Of a stretch of DNA of 64,000 nt, positions 25,247 to 33,747 are shown one piece after another; within the stretch, counting starts at the first letter, position 1; the number at the start of each line of letters is the position of its first letter. The notes beneath the pieces are model-generated. The model was not told the DNA's origin. It worked only from the letters and a program-made list of their open reading frames with translations, and ran no database searches. The position numbers and the translations under genes were made by a program. Source of the stretch: Sphingopyxis sp. LC81 (GTDB lineage Bacteria; Pseudomonadota; Alphaproteobacteria; Sphingomonadales; Sphingomonadaceae); NCBI RefSeq assembly GCF_000756375.1, contig NZ_JNFD01000002.1, positions 1 through 64,000 on the forward strand. Direction: 5' to 3'.

Positions 25247-26362
25247 ATGAAAGCGACGATCGAACGCGCAGTGTTGTTGAAAAGCCTCGGCCACGTCCAG
25301 TCGGTGGTCGAACGGCGCAATACCATCCCCATCCTCTCGAACGTGTTGATCGAAGCCGATGCGTCGGGCCAGCTAAAATTGATGGCGACCGACCTCGACC
25401 TGCAGGTCGTCGAAACGATCGCGGCGAAGGTCGAGACGCCGGGCACGACCACCGTGTCGGCGCACACGCTTTTCGAAATCGCCCGCAAGCTGCCCGAGGG
25501 CGCCGAGGTCAGCCTCGCCGCCGCCGAGGGTAAGATGCAGGTCAAGGCCGGCCGTTCGAACTTCAACCTGCCGACGTTGCCGCGCGACGATTTCCCGGTG
25601 ATCGCCGAGGGCGACCTGCCGACCAATTTCGAACTGCCCGTCGCCGAGCTGATCCAGATCATCGACAAGACGCGCTTCGCGATCTCGACCGAGGAAACAC
25701 GTTATTATCTCAACGGCATCTTCCTGCACGTCGCCGAGGATGCATCGGGTCCGGTGCTGAAGGCCGCGGCGACCGACGGCCACCGCCTCGCGCGCTACAC
25801 CGTCACGCGCCCCGACGGCGCGTCGTCGATGCCCGACGTCATCGTGCCGCGCAAATGCGTCACCGAAATCCGCAAGCTGCTCGACGAGGCCGAGGGTAAT
25901 GTCGAAATCAGCCTGTCGGCGAGCAAAGTCCGCTTCCAGCTCGGCAACGCGATCCTGACCTCGAAGCTGATCGACGGGACTTTCCCCGACTACAGCCGCG
26001 TCATCCCGACCGCGAACGACAAGCTGCTCAAGGTCGATCCGAAGAGCCTCTATCAGGGCGTTGACCGCGTCTCGACGATCGCCAGCGAGAAGACCCGCGC
26101 GGTCAAGGTCGGTCTCGATAAGGATCGCATCACGCTGTCGGTCACCAGCCCCGAAAACGGCACCGCCGCCGAAGAGGTCGCGGCTTCTTATGACAGCGAT
26201 TCGATGGAAATCGGCTTCAACGCCCGCTACCTCAGCGACATCCTCGGCCAGGTCGACGGCGACACCGTCGAACTCCACCTCGCCGACGCGAACGCCCCCA
26301 CGCTGATCCGCGAAAGCGAAAAGAGCCCGGCGCTCTACGTGCTGATGCCGATGCGGGTGTAG
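25247..26362 (+). CDS. dnaN: DNA polymerase III subunit beta (sliding clamp)
   Basis: 371 aa ring-forming clamp that tethers polymerase III to DNA. It starts MKATIERAVLLKSLGHVQSVVERRNTIPILSNV and ends with the conserved YVLMPMRV; the three clamp domains span the whole length. No dnaA or recF is adjacent, which is common in sphingomonads. A strong bidirectional terminator follows. The ATG at 25247 is in the right place; longer in-frame upstream sequence has no clamp homology. Confidence 0.98.
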   Translation: MKATIERAVLLKSLGHVQSVVERRNTIPILSNVLIEADASGQLKLMATDLDLQVVETIAAKVETPGTTTVSAHTLFEIARKLPEGAEVSLAAAEGKMQVKAGRSNFNLPTLPRDDFPVIAEGDLPTNFELPVAELIQIIDKTRFAISTEETRYYLNGIFLHVAEDASGPVLKAAATDGHRLARYTVTRPDGASSMPDVIVPRKCVTEIRKLLDEAEGNVEISLSASKVRFQLGNAILTSKLIDGTFPDYSRVIPTANDKLLKVDPKSLYQGVDRVSTIASEKTRAVKVGLDKDRITLSVTSPENGTAAEEVAASYDSDSMEIGFNARYLSDILGQVDGDTVELHLADANAPTLIRESEKSPALYVLMPMRV

Positions 26363-26387
26363 TGACCCGATAAAGCCCGAAACGAAA

Positions 26388-26416
26388 AAGGCCCCGCGCT
26401 TGCGGGGCCTTTTCTT
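26388..26416. terminator. bidirectional rho-independent terminator
   Basis: Hairpin GGCCCCGC (26391-26398) with GCGGGGCC (26403-26410), AAAAA before and TTTTCTT after. It lies between convergent dnaN and the sugar dehydrogenase gene and overlaps the stop codon of the latter. Confidence 0.92.
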
Positions 26417-27758
26417 ATCCGGCCTTCGCGACCCGCCAGATCACCCCGCCGGTATCGTCGGCGACCAGCGCGCTGCCGTCCTTGGCAACCTTCACATCGG
26501 CCGGGCGGCCGCGGGTGGTCTTGCCGTCCTTGCCGAGGAACTGATCGAGCAGCGTGACCGGCAGCGCGTCGACCGGCTTGCCATTGGCGCCGAACTTGAC
26601 GAACACGACGCTGTACCCCGCGACCGGCTCGCGGTTCCACGACCCGTGCAGCGCGATCAGCGCGCCGTTCGCCCAGCGATCGCCAAGGTCGAGCCCCTGG
26701 GTAAAGGTGAAGCCGAGCGGCGCGGTGTGGGCACCGAGGCCATATTCGGGACGCTTGACGTACTGGCGGCGATCCTCGGCCTCGGGCTCGACGCGCGGAT
26801 CGATGTAGCCGCCCCAATAATACCAGGGCCAGCCATAGAAATCGCCTTCGGTCACGTCGGTCAGATAATCGGGAACCAGGTCGCTGCCGAGCATGTCGCG
26901 CTCGTTGACGACGGTCCACAGCCGGTCGCTGCCCGGGTAGAAGCCAAGGCCGACGGGGTTGCGGATGCCCGCCGCGAAGGTGCGCATATATTTGTTCTCG
27001 GGCCGCACCTCGAGCACGCTGGCGCGGCGGAATTCGCGGTTCATGCCCGCTTCGCCGATGTTGGAATCGGCGCCGACGCCGATGTAAAGCCAGCCGTTGG
27101 GTGCAACCGCGAGGCTCTTGGTCCAATGGCGGTTGGTGCCCTTTGCGGGCAGATCGACGAGCTTGGCCGGCTTGCCGCTCATCTTCGTCTCGCCCGCCAC
27201 ATAGGGGAAGGCGAGCAGCGCGTCGGTGTTTGCGACGTAAAGCGTCGTCCCGACCAGCGCCATGCCATAAGGTGAGTTGAGGCCCGTGATATAGGCGGTC
27301 TTGACCTCGGCCTTGCCGTCGCCATCGGCGTCGCGGAGCAGGGTGATACGGTTCGCCGACGGCTTGCGGCCCGTGCCGCCCTTGCCCATCAGATTCTTCA
27401 TCACCGCGCCTTGCACGCCGCCATCCTTGCGCGGCGGGCTCTGCGATTCCGCCACCAGAATATCGCCGTTCGGCAACACCAGCATCGTCCTCGGATGGTC
27501 GAGCCCTTCGGCAAAGCGCGCCACCGCCAGCCCCTGCGCGGCGCGCGGCGCCTGGCCTGCGGGCCAGCTCGTCGCCTCGGGCACATTGACCGTCGGGAAG
27601 CTCTCGGTCTTTTGCGACGCCATCACCGGCACCCGCCCGCTGAGTTCGGCGGTCGAGAAGCGCGCCACGTCGGGGCGCGACATGACGTACAATGTGATGC
27701 CGCCGACGATCAGCAGCAGCAACAGGGCGAGGGCGGCATATTTCAGGATCTTGCGCAT
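26415..27758 (-). CDS. PQQ-type sorbosone/glucose dehydrogenase family protein
   Basis: 447 aa, N-terminal membrane anchor (YAALALLLLLIVGGITLYV) followed by a six-bladed propeller of the soluble-GDH/sorbosone dehydrogenase type, facing the periplasm. Family blocks seen: GLDHPRTMLVLPNGDILVAES, RNPVGLGFYP, DFYGWPWYYWGG, GSWNREPVAGY. It probably oxidises a sugar or aldose with PQQ as cofactor. No PQQ biosynthesis genes are in the window, so the cofactor would be imported or made elsewhere. Confidence 0.88.
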   Translation of the reverse strand: MRKILKYAALALLLLLIVGGITLYVMSRPDVARFSTAELSGRVPVMASQKTESFPTVNVPEATSWPAGQAPRAAQGLAVARFAEGLDHPRTMLVLPNGDILVAESQSPPRKDGGVQGAVMKNLMGKGGTGRKPSANRITLLRDADGDGKAEVKTAYITGLNSPYGMALVGTTLYVANTDALLAFPYVAGETKMSGKPAKLVDLPAKGTNRHWTKSLAVAPNGWLYIGVGADSNIGEAGMNREFRRASVLEVRPENKYMRTFAAGIRNPVGLGFYPGSDRLWTVVNERDMLGSDLVPDYLTDVTEGDFYGWPWYYWGGYIDPRVEPEAEDRRQYVKRPEYGLGAHTAPLGFTFTQGLDLGDRWANGALIALHGSWNREPVAGYSVVFVKFGANGKPVDALPVTLLDQFLGKDGKTTRGRPADVKVAKDGSALVADDTGGVIWRVAKAG

Positions 27759-27930
27759 GGCGCCTGTCTACACGGGCCAAGCGCGGCGTCAAAGGGGGTT
27801 GCATCGGCACGCGAAGAGTTAACAGGCGACGGCTGAAAATTAACCTTACCCGATCGTTCATCACGGTTGGGAACGGCGCGGTGAGGGGCGGCGCGTAACA
27901 GGGCGTTCACCCCAACGGACCAGGAATTCG

Positions 27931-28146
27931 ATGCACCTGCCAGCACCCTTTCTCACCGACCGCGACGCGGTCGAGGATGCCCATGCGCTGATCAGTATGC
28001 ATGGCGAAGAAGCGGGCTTTGCCGCCGCAGCGCGCGCCGAACAATATCGCGTGCTCGGCAACCACGTTCATTTCGCGCGTTGGCGCCAGATCGAACGGCT
28101 GATCACCTATTTGTCGGTCGAGGATATCCTCGACACGGTGCACTGA
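27931..28146 (+). CDS. small uncharacterised protein
   Basis: 71 aa, MHLPAPFLTDRDAVEDAHALISMHGE..., no signal or membrane span, rich in His and acidic residues. Short proteins of this look (possibly DUF6961) are frequent in sphingomonads. It is preceded by a CAGGAATTCG site. It is bounded by the dehydrogenase promoter and a family A repeat. No function can be inferred. Confidence 0.6.
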   Translation: MHLPAPFLTDRDAVEDAHALISMHGEEAGFAAAARAEQYRVLGNHVHFARWRQIERLITYLSVEDILDTVH

Positions 28147-28155
28147 GTGCAGACA

Positions 28156-28330
28156 CCCTCCCCCTTGATGGGGGAGGCAGCGAGACTTGCCAGCTTGCTG
28201 GCTAGTCGCAGCGGTGGGGGTGTGGTTTCGGCCTGAGGTGACCGTTCAAGGACGCGCCATCACCCCCATCCAACTTCGCCTAATCGTTGCGCGATAAGGC
28301 GGCGTATCCTTCCCCCATCAAGGGGGAAGG
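28156..28330. repeat. REPIN/MITE-like palindromic element, family A copy 2
   Basis: About 175 bp and highly similar to 3830-4004 along its full length. Both ends are hairpins (CCTCCCCCTTGATGGGGGAGG and its inverse CCTTCCCCC...GGGGGAAGG), with the same internal GCCAGC-TT-GCTGGC hairpin. It ends within a few bases of the argC stop codon (28334) and may double as its terminator. Confidence 0.85.
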
Positions 28331-28333
28331 AAA

Positions 28334-29260
28334 TCAGATTCGCAGGCCCGCGGTTTCGGGCAATCCCGCCATGATGTTGAGATTCTGGACGCACGCGCCG
28401 CTCGCGCCCTTGCCCAGATTGTCGAGCCGCGCGACGAGGCGCGCCTGGCTGGCATCGCTATTGGCAAAGACGAACAGCTCGATCCGGTCATCGCCCGCAT
28501 CCGACGCGCGAAGCAGCATTTCGCCATCCGCCGGCGCCTCGCCCATGACGACGATCGGGCTCGCGCCATAGAAATCGGCGAGCGCCGCTCGCAGCGCGTC
28601 GGGCGACGCGGCGGCGGGCATGGCATTCAGCGGCAACGGAACCTCGACCACCATTCCGCGATGCGCCGCGATCACCGCGGGCGAAAACAGCGGACCGATC
28701 GCAAGCCCGCACCGCGCCTGCATCTCGGGCACATGCTTGTGGCCGAGCGCCAGCGCATAGCCGCGCCATGCGATGTCCGGGTCCTCCTCGAAGCGCTCGA
28801 TCAGCGCTTTGCCGCCGCCCGAATAGCCGCTGACCGCATGACAGATATAGGGCCAGTCGGCGGGAAGCAGGCCTGCCTGCACGAGCGGTGCGACCAGCGC
28901 GATAAAGCCCGTCGAGTAGCAGCCCGGGTTCGACACGCGCGCAGCCTTGGCGACGGCGTCGTGCCCGCTGACTTCGGGGAAGCCATAGATCCAGCCCGGC
29001 GCGACACGATGCGCGGTCGATGCGTCGATGACGCGCGTGCGGTCATTGCCGATCATCGCCACCGCCTCGCGCGCCGCATCGTCGGGAAGGCAGAGGATCA
29101 CGAAATCCGCATCGTTCAGCGCCTCACGCCGCGCCGCCGCATCCTTGCGGCGCGCATCGTCGAGCGCGATCATCGTGAATTCGTTCCGCCCCCCAAGGCG
29201 TTCAGCGATTTCGAGGCCCGTCGTACCCGCCGCGCCGTCGATGAAAACCGTTTTCGTCAT
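28334..29260 (-). CDS. argC: N-acetyl-gamma-glutamyl-phosphate reductase, type 2
   Basis: 308 aa NADPH-dependent enzyme, third step of arginine synthesis: reduces N-acetylglutamyl phosphate to the semialdehyde. The N-terminal nucleotide motif is FIDGAAGTTGLEI; catalytic Cys114 lies in SNPGCYSTG; His in HKHVPEM. The length and IDGAAGTTG opening mark the shorter type-2 form. It is 3 bp downstream of the NlpC/P60 gene. An unusual operon partner, but a normal complete gene. Confidence 0.95.
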   Translation of the reverse strand: MTKTVFIDGAAGTTGLEIAERLGGRNEFTMIALDDARRKDAAARREALNDADFVILCLPDDAAREAVAMIGNDRTRVIDASTAHRVAPGWIYGFPEVSGHDAVAKAARVSNPGCYSTGFIALVAPLVQAGLLPADWPYICHAVSGYSGGGKALIERFEEDPDIAWRGYALALGHKHVPEMQARCGLAIGPLFSPAVIAAHRGMVVEVPLPLNAMPAAASPDALRAALADFYGASPIVVMGEAPADGEMLLRASDAGDDRIELFVFANSDASQARLVARLDNLGKGASGACVQNLNIMAGLPETAGLRI

Positions 29261-29263
29261 ATC

Positions 29264-30208
29264 TTATCGCAGTCTTTTATATCCGCTCACCGGCGGATCA
29301 TGATCCTTTGCTGCCGAACGCGCGATGACGTCGGCCAGCGGCTCGGCCTTCACCGCCATCCATCGTCGGCTGGCATGGATGATGTTGCGATCGTCGGCCA
29401 TGATGCCGACATGGCCGGGGAAGAAAACGAGGTCGCCGCGCGCGAGCGCCGCCGGATTGACATCCTTGTCGGGGCCGAGCGCCGCAAGCTGGAGGTCGCT
29501 GTCGCGTGGCAACTGAACACCCGCGGCCGCCCATACGAGCTGGACGAGGCCAGAACAGTCGATCCCCTTGGCGGTGCGGCCGCCCCAGACATAGGGCGTG
29601 CCGATCATTTGTTCGGCGAGTTCGGCGGGGTCACTGTCCTCGGTGCCGACTTCGACGAGCGCCGCCAGCGGCAGATAACCGTGCGACGTCGCGAGCCATT
29701 CGCCCTCGGGTTCGCCCATCACCAGCGCGCCGCGCGGCAGGACGGCGGGGCCGCCGCTCGCGGCATCGGGCGCACTGTGCAGCATCGCCTCGATCATCGC
29801 GACACGGTGCGTCGGCGCGATCGGCGCTGCGAGCGCTTCGGCGGCGAGATAACCGACATAATGATCGGCAAGGCAATAACCCCACGCCCAGCCGCCGGTG
29901 AGGTCGAGCAGCGCAAAGCCTTCGCCGAACAACAGTTCGCTCGTCTGGTCGGCGTCGACCGACGGCGACGCGCGCAGCGATGCGCCGGGCAGTACGCCGC
30001 TGCGCATCATCGGCGCCGCATAATGCGGCGCGAAATGTGTTCCAGCTACCGCGATATCGGCCAGGTCGGGACGGATCGCGACGACGCGCGGATCGAAGCT
30101 CTGCGACGTGCCCGTCAGGCCAAAGCGATCGCGGCCCGCGCCCGCGGCGCCGGGCCGCCCCATGCGCACGCGGTTTGCCGCTGAATTATCGCCACTTTCT
30201 GCTGTCAC
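29264..30208 (-). CDS. NlpC/P60 (C40) family cell-wall peptidase
   Basis: 314 aa. Two SH3-like regions (about residues 60-190) precede the C-terminal NlpC/P60 domain, whose Cys-His-His triad is seen in GIDCSGLVQ, FPGHVGIM and IIHASRRW. It should cleave the D-Glu-DAP type bonds of peptidoglycan stems. No signal peptide is clear. The start is uncertain: GTG at 30208 is used, TTG at 30250 and ATG at 30163 are alternatives. It is sandwiched between the aminopeptidase and argC. Confidence 0.85.
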   Translation of the reverse strand: MTAESGDNSAANRVRMGRPGAAGAGRDRFGLTGTSQSFDPRVVAIRPDLADIAVAGTHFAPHYAAPMMRSGVLPGASLRASPSVDADQTSELLFGEGFALLDLTGGWAWGYCLADHYVGYLAAEALAAPIAPTHRVAMIEAMLHSAPDAASGGPAVLPRGALVMGEPEGEWLATSHGYLPLAALVEVGTEDSDPAELAEQMIGTPYVWGGRTAKGIDCSGLVQLVWAAAGVQLPRDSDLQLAALGPDKDVNPAALARGDLVFFPGHVGIMADDRNIIHASRRWMAVKAEPLADVIARSAAKDHDPPVSGYKRLR

Positions 30209-30293
30209 TTGCCGTCCCGTAAAAAGCTTGGTTCCGCGCGTGGCGGACAATCGCGCGCCATTAGACCAGCAGGACCCTCTTGATCAAGAATGT

Positions 30294-31697
30294 TCAGGCT
30301 TTCCCGCGCCGGTCATAGCGCGCCTGCAGCATCGCCCATGCGGCGCGGAGACCCAGCGCGGCGCCGCCTTTCGGCCGTCCGGGCTTTGCCGAAGGGCGCC
30401 AGGCGAAGGTGTCGAGATGCGCCCATAGGGCGCCCTCGGGGACAAAGCGCTTCAGGAACAGCGCCGCGGTGATCGTCCCGGCGAAGGGCGAACTGCCCGC
30501 ATTGCCGAGATCGGCGATGTCGGTTTCGAGCAGGTCGGCATAGCCATCCCACAGCGGCATCCGCCACAGGGGATCGTCGCGGTCGATCCCACCCGCAAGC
30601 AGCGCTTCGGCGAGCGTGTCGTCATTGGCGAAGAGCGGCGGCAGGTCGGGGCCGAGCGCGACGCGTGCAGCCCCCGTCAGCGTCGCGAAATTGACGATCA
30701 GCTCGGGCTTGCCTTCGCCCGCCTTCGCGAGTGCATCGCCCAGAACCAGCCGCCCTTCGGCGTCGGTGTTGCCGATCTCGACCGTCAGCCCGAGGCGGCT
30801 TTTCAGTACATCGCCCGGACGGAACGCGTCGGCCGAGATCGCATTTTCCGCGGCGGCGACGAGGCAGTGAAGCCGCACCGGCAGCCCGCTCGCCATCACC
30901 AGCTCGGCGAGCGCGAGCACGTGCGCGGCGCCGCCCATATCCTTCTTCATCAACCGCATGCCCGCCGCGGGCTTGATGTCAAGCCCGCCGCTGTCGAAGC
31001 TGATCCCCTTGCCGACCAGCGCGACGCGCGGATGGTCTTCCTTGCCCCACTCGATCTCGATCAGGCGCGGTGCGTGATGCTTGGCGGCGGCGCGGCCGAC
31101 CGCGTGGATCATCGGATAGCCCTGTTCGAGCGCCTCGCCCTTGGTCACGGTGAGCTTGCCGCCATGCGCCTTGGCGATGCGTTCGGCCGCCTTCTCGATG
31201 GCGGCGGGCCCCATGTCGGCGGCGGGCGTGTTGACGAGATCGCGGACGAGCGCGGTCGCCCGCATTTCCGCAACCATCGGCGCGATCGCCCCGACGTCGC
31301 TCGTCAGTAGCACGCGCGGGCCTTTAGTCGGCGGATTCGATTTATAGGTGTCGAAGCGATATTGCGCGCTCATCCACCCGAACAGAGCCTTGCCCGGCTG
31401 CTGGCCTTCGAGGCGGTAACGGCCTTCGGGCAGGATTTGCCCCAGCTTGGCGAGGCACCAGGCCGACAGGCTGTCGACCTTCGCGACCGTGGTGACGACC
31501 GCCCATTTTTCGGGATCGTCTCCCGGCAGGATCGCGTGGACGAAGGCCTCGGGCTTGAAGCCGACCGCGGCGAGATGCGCGCGTTCGCGGGCGCTGCGGC
31601 CCTTCAGCCATTCATCATAGCCCTTTTTGTCGACGAGATGGATCGGGCGCGCGTCCTGCCCCTTGTCGGGCTGGATCAGATCGGAATAGTCGGTCAT
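30294..31697 (-). CDS. leucyl aminopeptidase family (M17) protein
   Basis: 467 aa cytosolic aminopeptidase. The M17 signature NTDAEGRLVLGDAL is intact, preceded by metal-site residues in VGKGISFDSGGLDIKP and MKKDMGGAA. The N-terminal domain is short, as in the PepB/LAP branch of alphaproteobacteria. It removes N-terminal residues from peptides. First gene of an apparent three-gene run with the NlpC/P60 peptidase and argC. Confidence 0.93.
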   Translation of the reverse strand: MTDYSDLIQPDKGQDARPIHLVDKKGYDEWLKGRSARERAHLAAVGFKPEAFVHAILPGDDPEKWAVVTTVAKVDSLSAWCLAKLGQILPEGRYRLEGQQPGKALFGWMSAQYRFDTYKSNPPTKGPRVLLTSDVGAIAPMVAEMRATALVRDLVNTPAADMGPAAIEKAAERIAKAHGGKLTVTKGEALEQGYPMIHAVGRAAAKHHAPRLIEIEWGKEDHPRVALVGKGISFDSGGLDIKPAAGMRLMKKDMGGAAHVLALAELVMASGLPVRLHCLVAAAENAISADAFRPGDVLKSRLGLTVEIGNTDAEGRLVLGDALAKAGEGKPELIVNFATLTGAARVALGPDLPPLFANDDTLAEALLAGGIDRDDPLWRMPLWDGYADLLETDIADLGNAGSSPFAGTITAALFLKRFVPEGALWAHLDTFAWRPSAKPGRPKGGAALGLRAAWAMLQARYDRRGKA

Positions 31698-31752
31698 GCA
31701 CGCGGTGCTAGGCCGCGCGGGATATTTTGTCGATTCCCGGCGTTATGTCTGC

Positions 31753-32586
31753 ATGACGATCAACGCACCTTGGCGAAATGCCACTTCGATCCTTGCCGGC
31801 GCGCTGCTGCTGGCGGCATGTTCCGACGACAAGCCGACGAAGGCGGAAAAAGTGGCGGCCGCGTCGGTGCCCGGCGCGCCGTCCGGCGGCGCCGCCGACG
31901 AAGCGGCGAAGGATGCGCCCGCGTCGAAGGTCACCGAAAGCAACGACCTGATCGAATTCGTTTATGCTTATCCCAAAGAAGCCGCCCAAATCCCCGAACT
32001 CGCCAAGGCGCTCGACAGCGACCGGGCGACGAAGCGCGAGGCGTTGGTGGCCGCCGCGCGGCGCGACAAAGCAGCCGCCGAAAAGGGCGAATATCCCTAT
32101 CGCGGTCATACCCATCGGCAGACCTGGCAACGCGTTACGAGCACACCGCGTTTCCTCAGCCTGTCGGCCGAGATCGAGACCTATACTGGCGGCGCGCACG
32201 GCATGCAGACCTTCGACACGCTGATCTGGGACCGCAACCGGCGCAAGCAGCTGAAGCCGCTCGACCTATTCCAGAGCGGCGAAGCCTTTGACGCTGCCAT
32301 CCGTGATTCTTTCTGCGCTGGCATAAAGCGCGCGAAAGCCGCGAAGGGGATAACGGCCGACGAGGCGCCCGACAGCCCCTTCGCCAAATGCCCGCCCGCA
32401 TCGGCGCAGACAATATGGCTCGGCTCTTCGGATGGGCGCTACCTCGACCGCATGACGATCGCGATCGCGCCCTATGAGGTCGGCCCCTATGCCGAGGGGA
32501 GCTACAAGATCAACGTGCCGGTGACGGGTGCGCTCGTCAAAGCCGTGAAGGACGAATTCGCGCGCGACTTCCTCCCGATCAACTGA
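31753..32586 (+). CDS. lipoprotein with DUF4163/DUF3298 domain
   Basis: 277 aa. Leader ending in lipobox LAAC (Cys23), then an Ala-rich linker and the PdaC/RsiV-type DUF4163-DUF3298 region (SLSAEIETYTGGAHGMQTFDTLIWD; DLFQSGEAFDAAIRD). In other bacteria this domain pair binds cell-wall fragments or lysozyme or accompanies deacetylases. The ATG at 31753 is chosen for the leader. It lies 16 bp upstream of the stress-type SDR gene. Confidence 0.85.
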   Translation: MTINAPWRNATSILAGALLLAACSDDKPTKAEKVAAASVPGAPSGGAADEAAKDAPASKVTESNDLIEFVYAYPKEAAQIPELAKALDSDRATKREALVAAARRDKAAAEKGEYPYRGHTHRQTWQRVTSTPRFLSLSAEIETYTGGAHGMQTFDTLIWDRNRRKQLKPLDLFQSGEAFDAAIRDSFCAGIKRAKAAKGITADEAPDSPFAKCPPASAQTIWLGSSDGRYLDRMTIAIAPYEVGPYAEGSYKINVPVTGALVKAVKDEFARDFLPIN

Positions 32587-32602
32587 ACCGAAGGACAAGC
32601 TC

Positions 32603-33538
32603 ATGGCGAAGCAGCCCAAAGCCGGCAAGGTTGGCGAAAGCGCAAAGGAGAAGAAGGGCAAGCGGAGCGCAGCGACGAAACTGCGCCGCGCGGTGGGGTC
32701 GGGCAAGACGATCGCCAAGCCGCCGCCGGATCGCGAAGCCGACCTTGACCGCGCGCCCAAATGGCAGCCGCGTTATCCGGGATCGGGCCGCCTCGACGGC
32801 AAGGTCGCGATCGTCACCGGCGGTGACAGCGGCATCGGCCGCGCGGTTTGTGCGCTGTTTGCGCGCGAGGGCGCCGACATCGCGATCGTCTATCTCGAGA
32901 ACCGGGCGGACGCCGTCGAAACCGCCGCGATCGTCGAGGCCGAAGGACGCCGCGCGATCGCGATCAAGGCCGATGTCGGCAAGGCGAAGACGGGCGAAAA
33001 GATCGTCGCGCAGACGGTCGACAAGCTCGGCCGCCTCGACATCCTCGTCAATAACGCCGGTGAACAGCATCCGGCCGCGGATATCCGCGACATTAGCGAG
33101 GAGCAGCTGCAGCGCACCTTCGCCACCAACATCTTCGGGATGTTCTATTTGGTGCAGGCGGCTTTGCCGCACCTCAAAAAAGGCGCGGCGATCGTCAATT
33201 GCACCAGCATCACCATGTATCAGGGCTCAAAGGGTCTGCTCGACTATAGCGCCACCAAGGGCGCGATCACCGCCTTCACCCGCTCGCTCAGCGAAAATCT
33301 GGTCAGCAAGGGCATTCGCGTGAACGGCGTCGCACCGGGGCCGATCTGGACCCCGCTGAACCCGCGCGGCGGCGCGCCCGCCGGGAAAGTTGCGACCTTC
33401 GGCGAGGGCACGCCGATGAAGCGCCCGGGCGAGCCCAATGAGGTTGCGCCCTGCTTCCTGTTCCTCGCGTGCGACGACAGCAGCTATATGTCGGGCCAGG
33501 TGCTGCATCCCAACGGCGGTACGATCGTTAATGGCTAG
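32603..33538 (+). CDS. SDR family oxidoreductase, YhdF/GSP39-type
   Basis: 311 aa. A Lys-rich, disordered N-terminus (residues 1-45) precedes the SDR domain: TGGDSGIG, NNAGEQHP, catalytic Ser in CTSITMY and YSATKGAIT. The NAGEQHP and MYQGSKGLLDYSATKG blocks are typical of the stress-related YhdF/YghA group. The following DUF3008 gene, also Lys-rich, is only 23 bp away; both are typical of general-stress regulons. Confidence 0.9.
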   Translation: MAKQPKAGKVGESAKEKKGKRSAATKLRRAVGSGKTIAKPPPDREADLDRAPKWQPRYPGSGRLDGKVAIVTGGDSGIGRAVCALFAREGADIAIVYLENRADAVETAAIVEAEGRRAIAIKADVGKAKTGEKIVAQTVDKLGRLDILVNNAGEQHPAADIRDISEEQLQRTFATNIFGMFYLVQAALPHLKKGAAIVNCTSITMYQGSKGLLDYSATKGAITAFTRSLSENLVSKGIRVNGVAPGPIWTPLNPRGGAPAGKVATFGEGTPMKRPGEPNEVAPCFLFLACDDSSYMSGQVLHPNGGTIVNG

Positions 33539-33561
33539 CGGGGCGGGCAAGGAGAATTGCC

Positions 33562-33744
33562 ATGCCAGCCAAATCGAAAGCCCAGCAGAAAGCCGCCGGC
33601 GCCGCGCTCAGCGCCAAGCGCGGCGATACGCCGAAGTCGAAACTCAAAGGCGCATCGAAAGAGATGGCCGAAAGCATGACCGAAAAGCAGCTCGAGGATT
33701 TCGCCAAGGGCTCGACCAAGGGCAAGCCCGAGCACGTCGACTAG
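33562..33744 (+). CDS. DUF3008 family small basic protein
   Basis: 60 aa, MPAKSKAQQKAAGAALSAKR, the exact DUF3008 opening. The whole protein is hydrophilic, Lys/Ala-rich and probably disordered; the ending KGKPEHVD is also conserved. Function unknown, often stress-associated. Preceded by an AAGGAGAATTGCC site. Probably co-transcribed with the upstream SDR. Confidence 0.88.
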   Translation: MPAKSKAQQKAAGAALSAKRGDTPKSKLKGASKEMAESMTEKQLEDFAKGSTKGKPEHVD

Positions 33745-33747
33745 GGC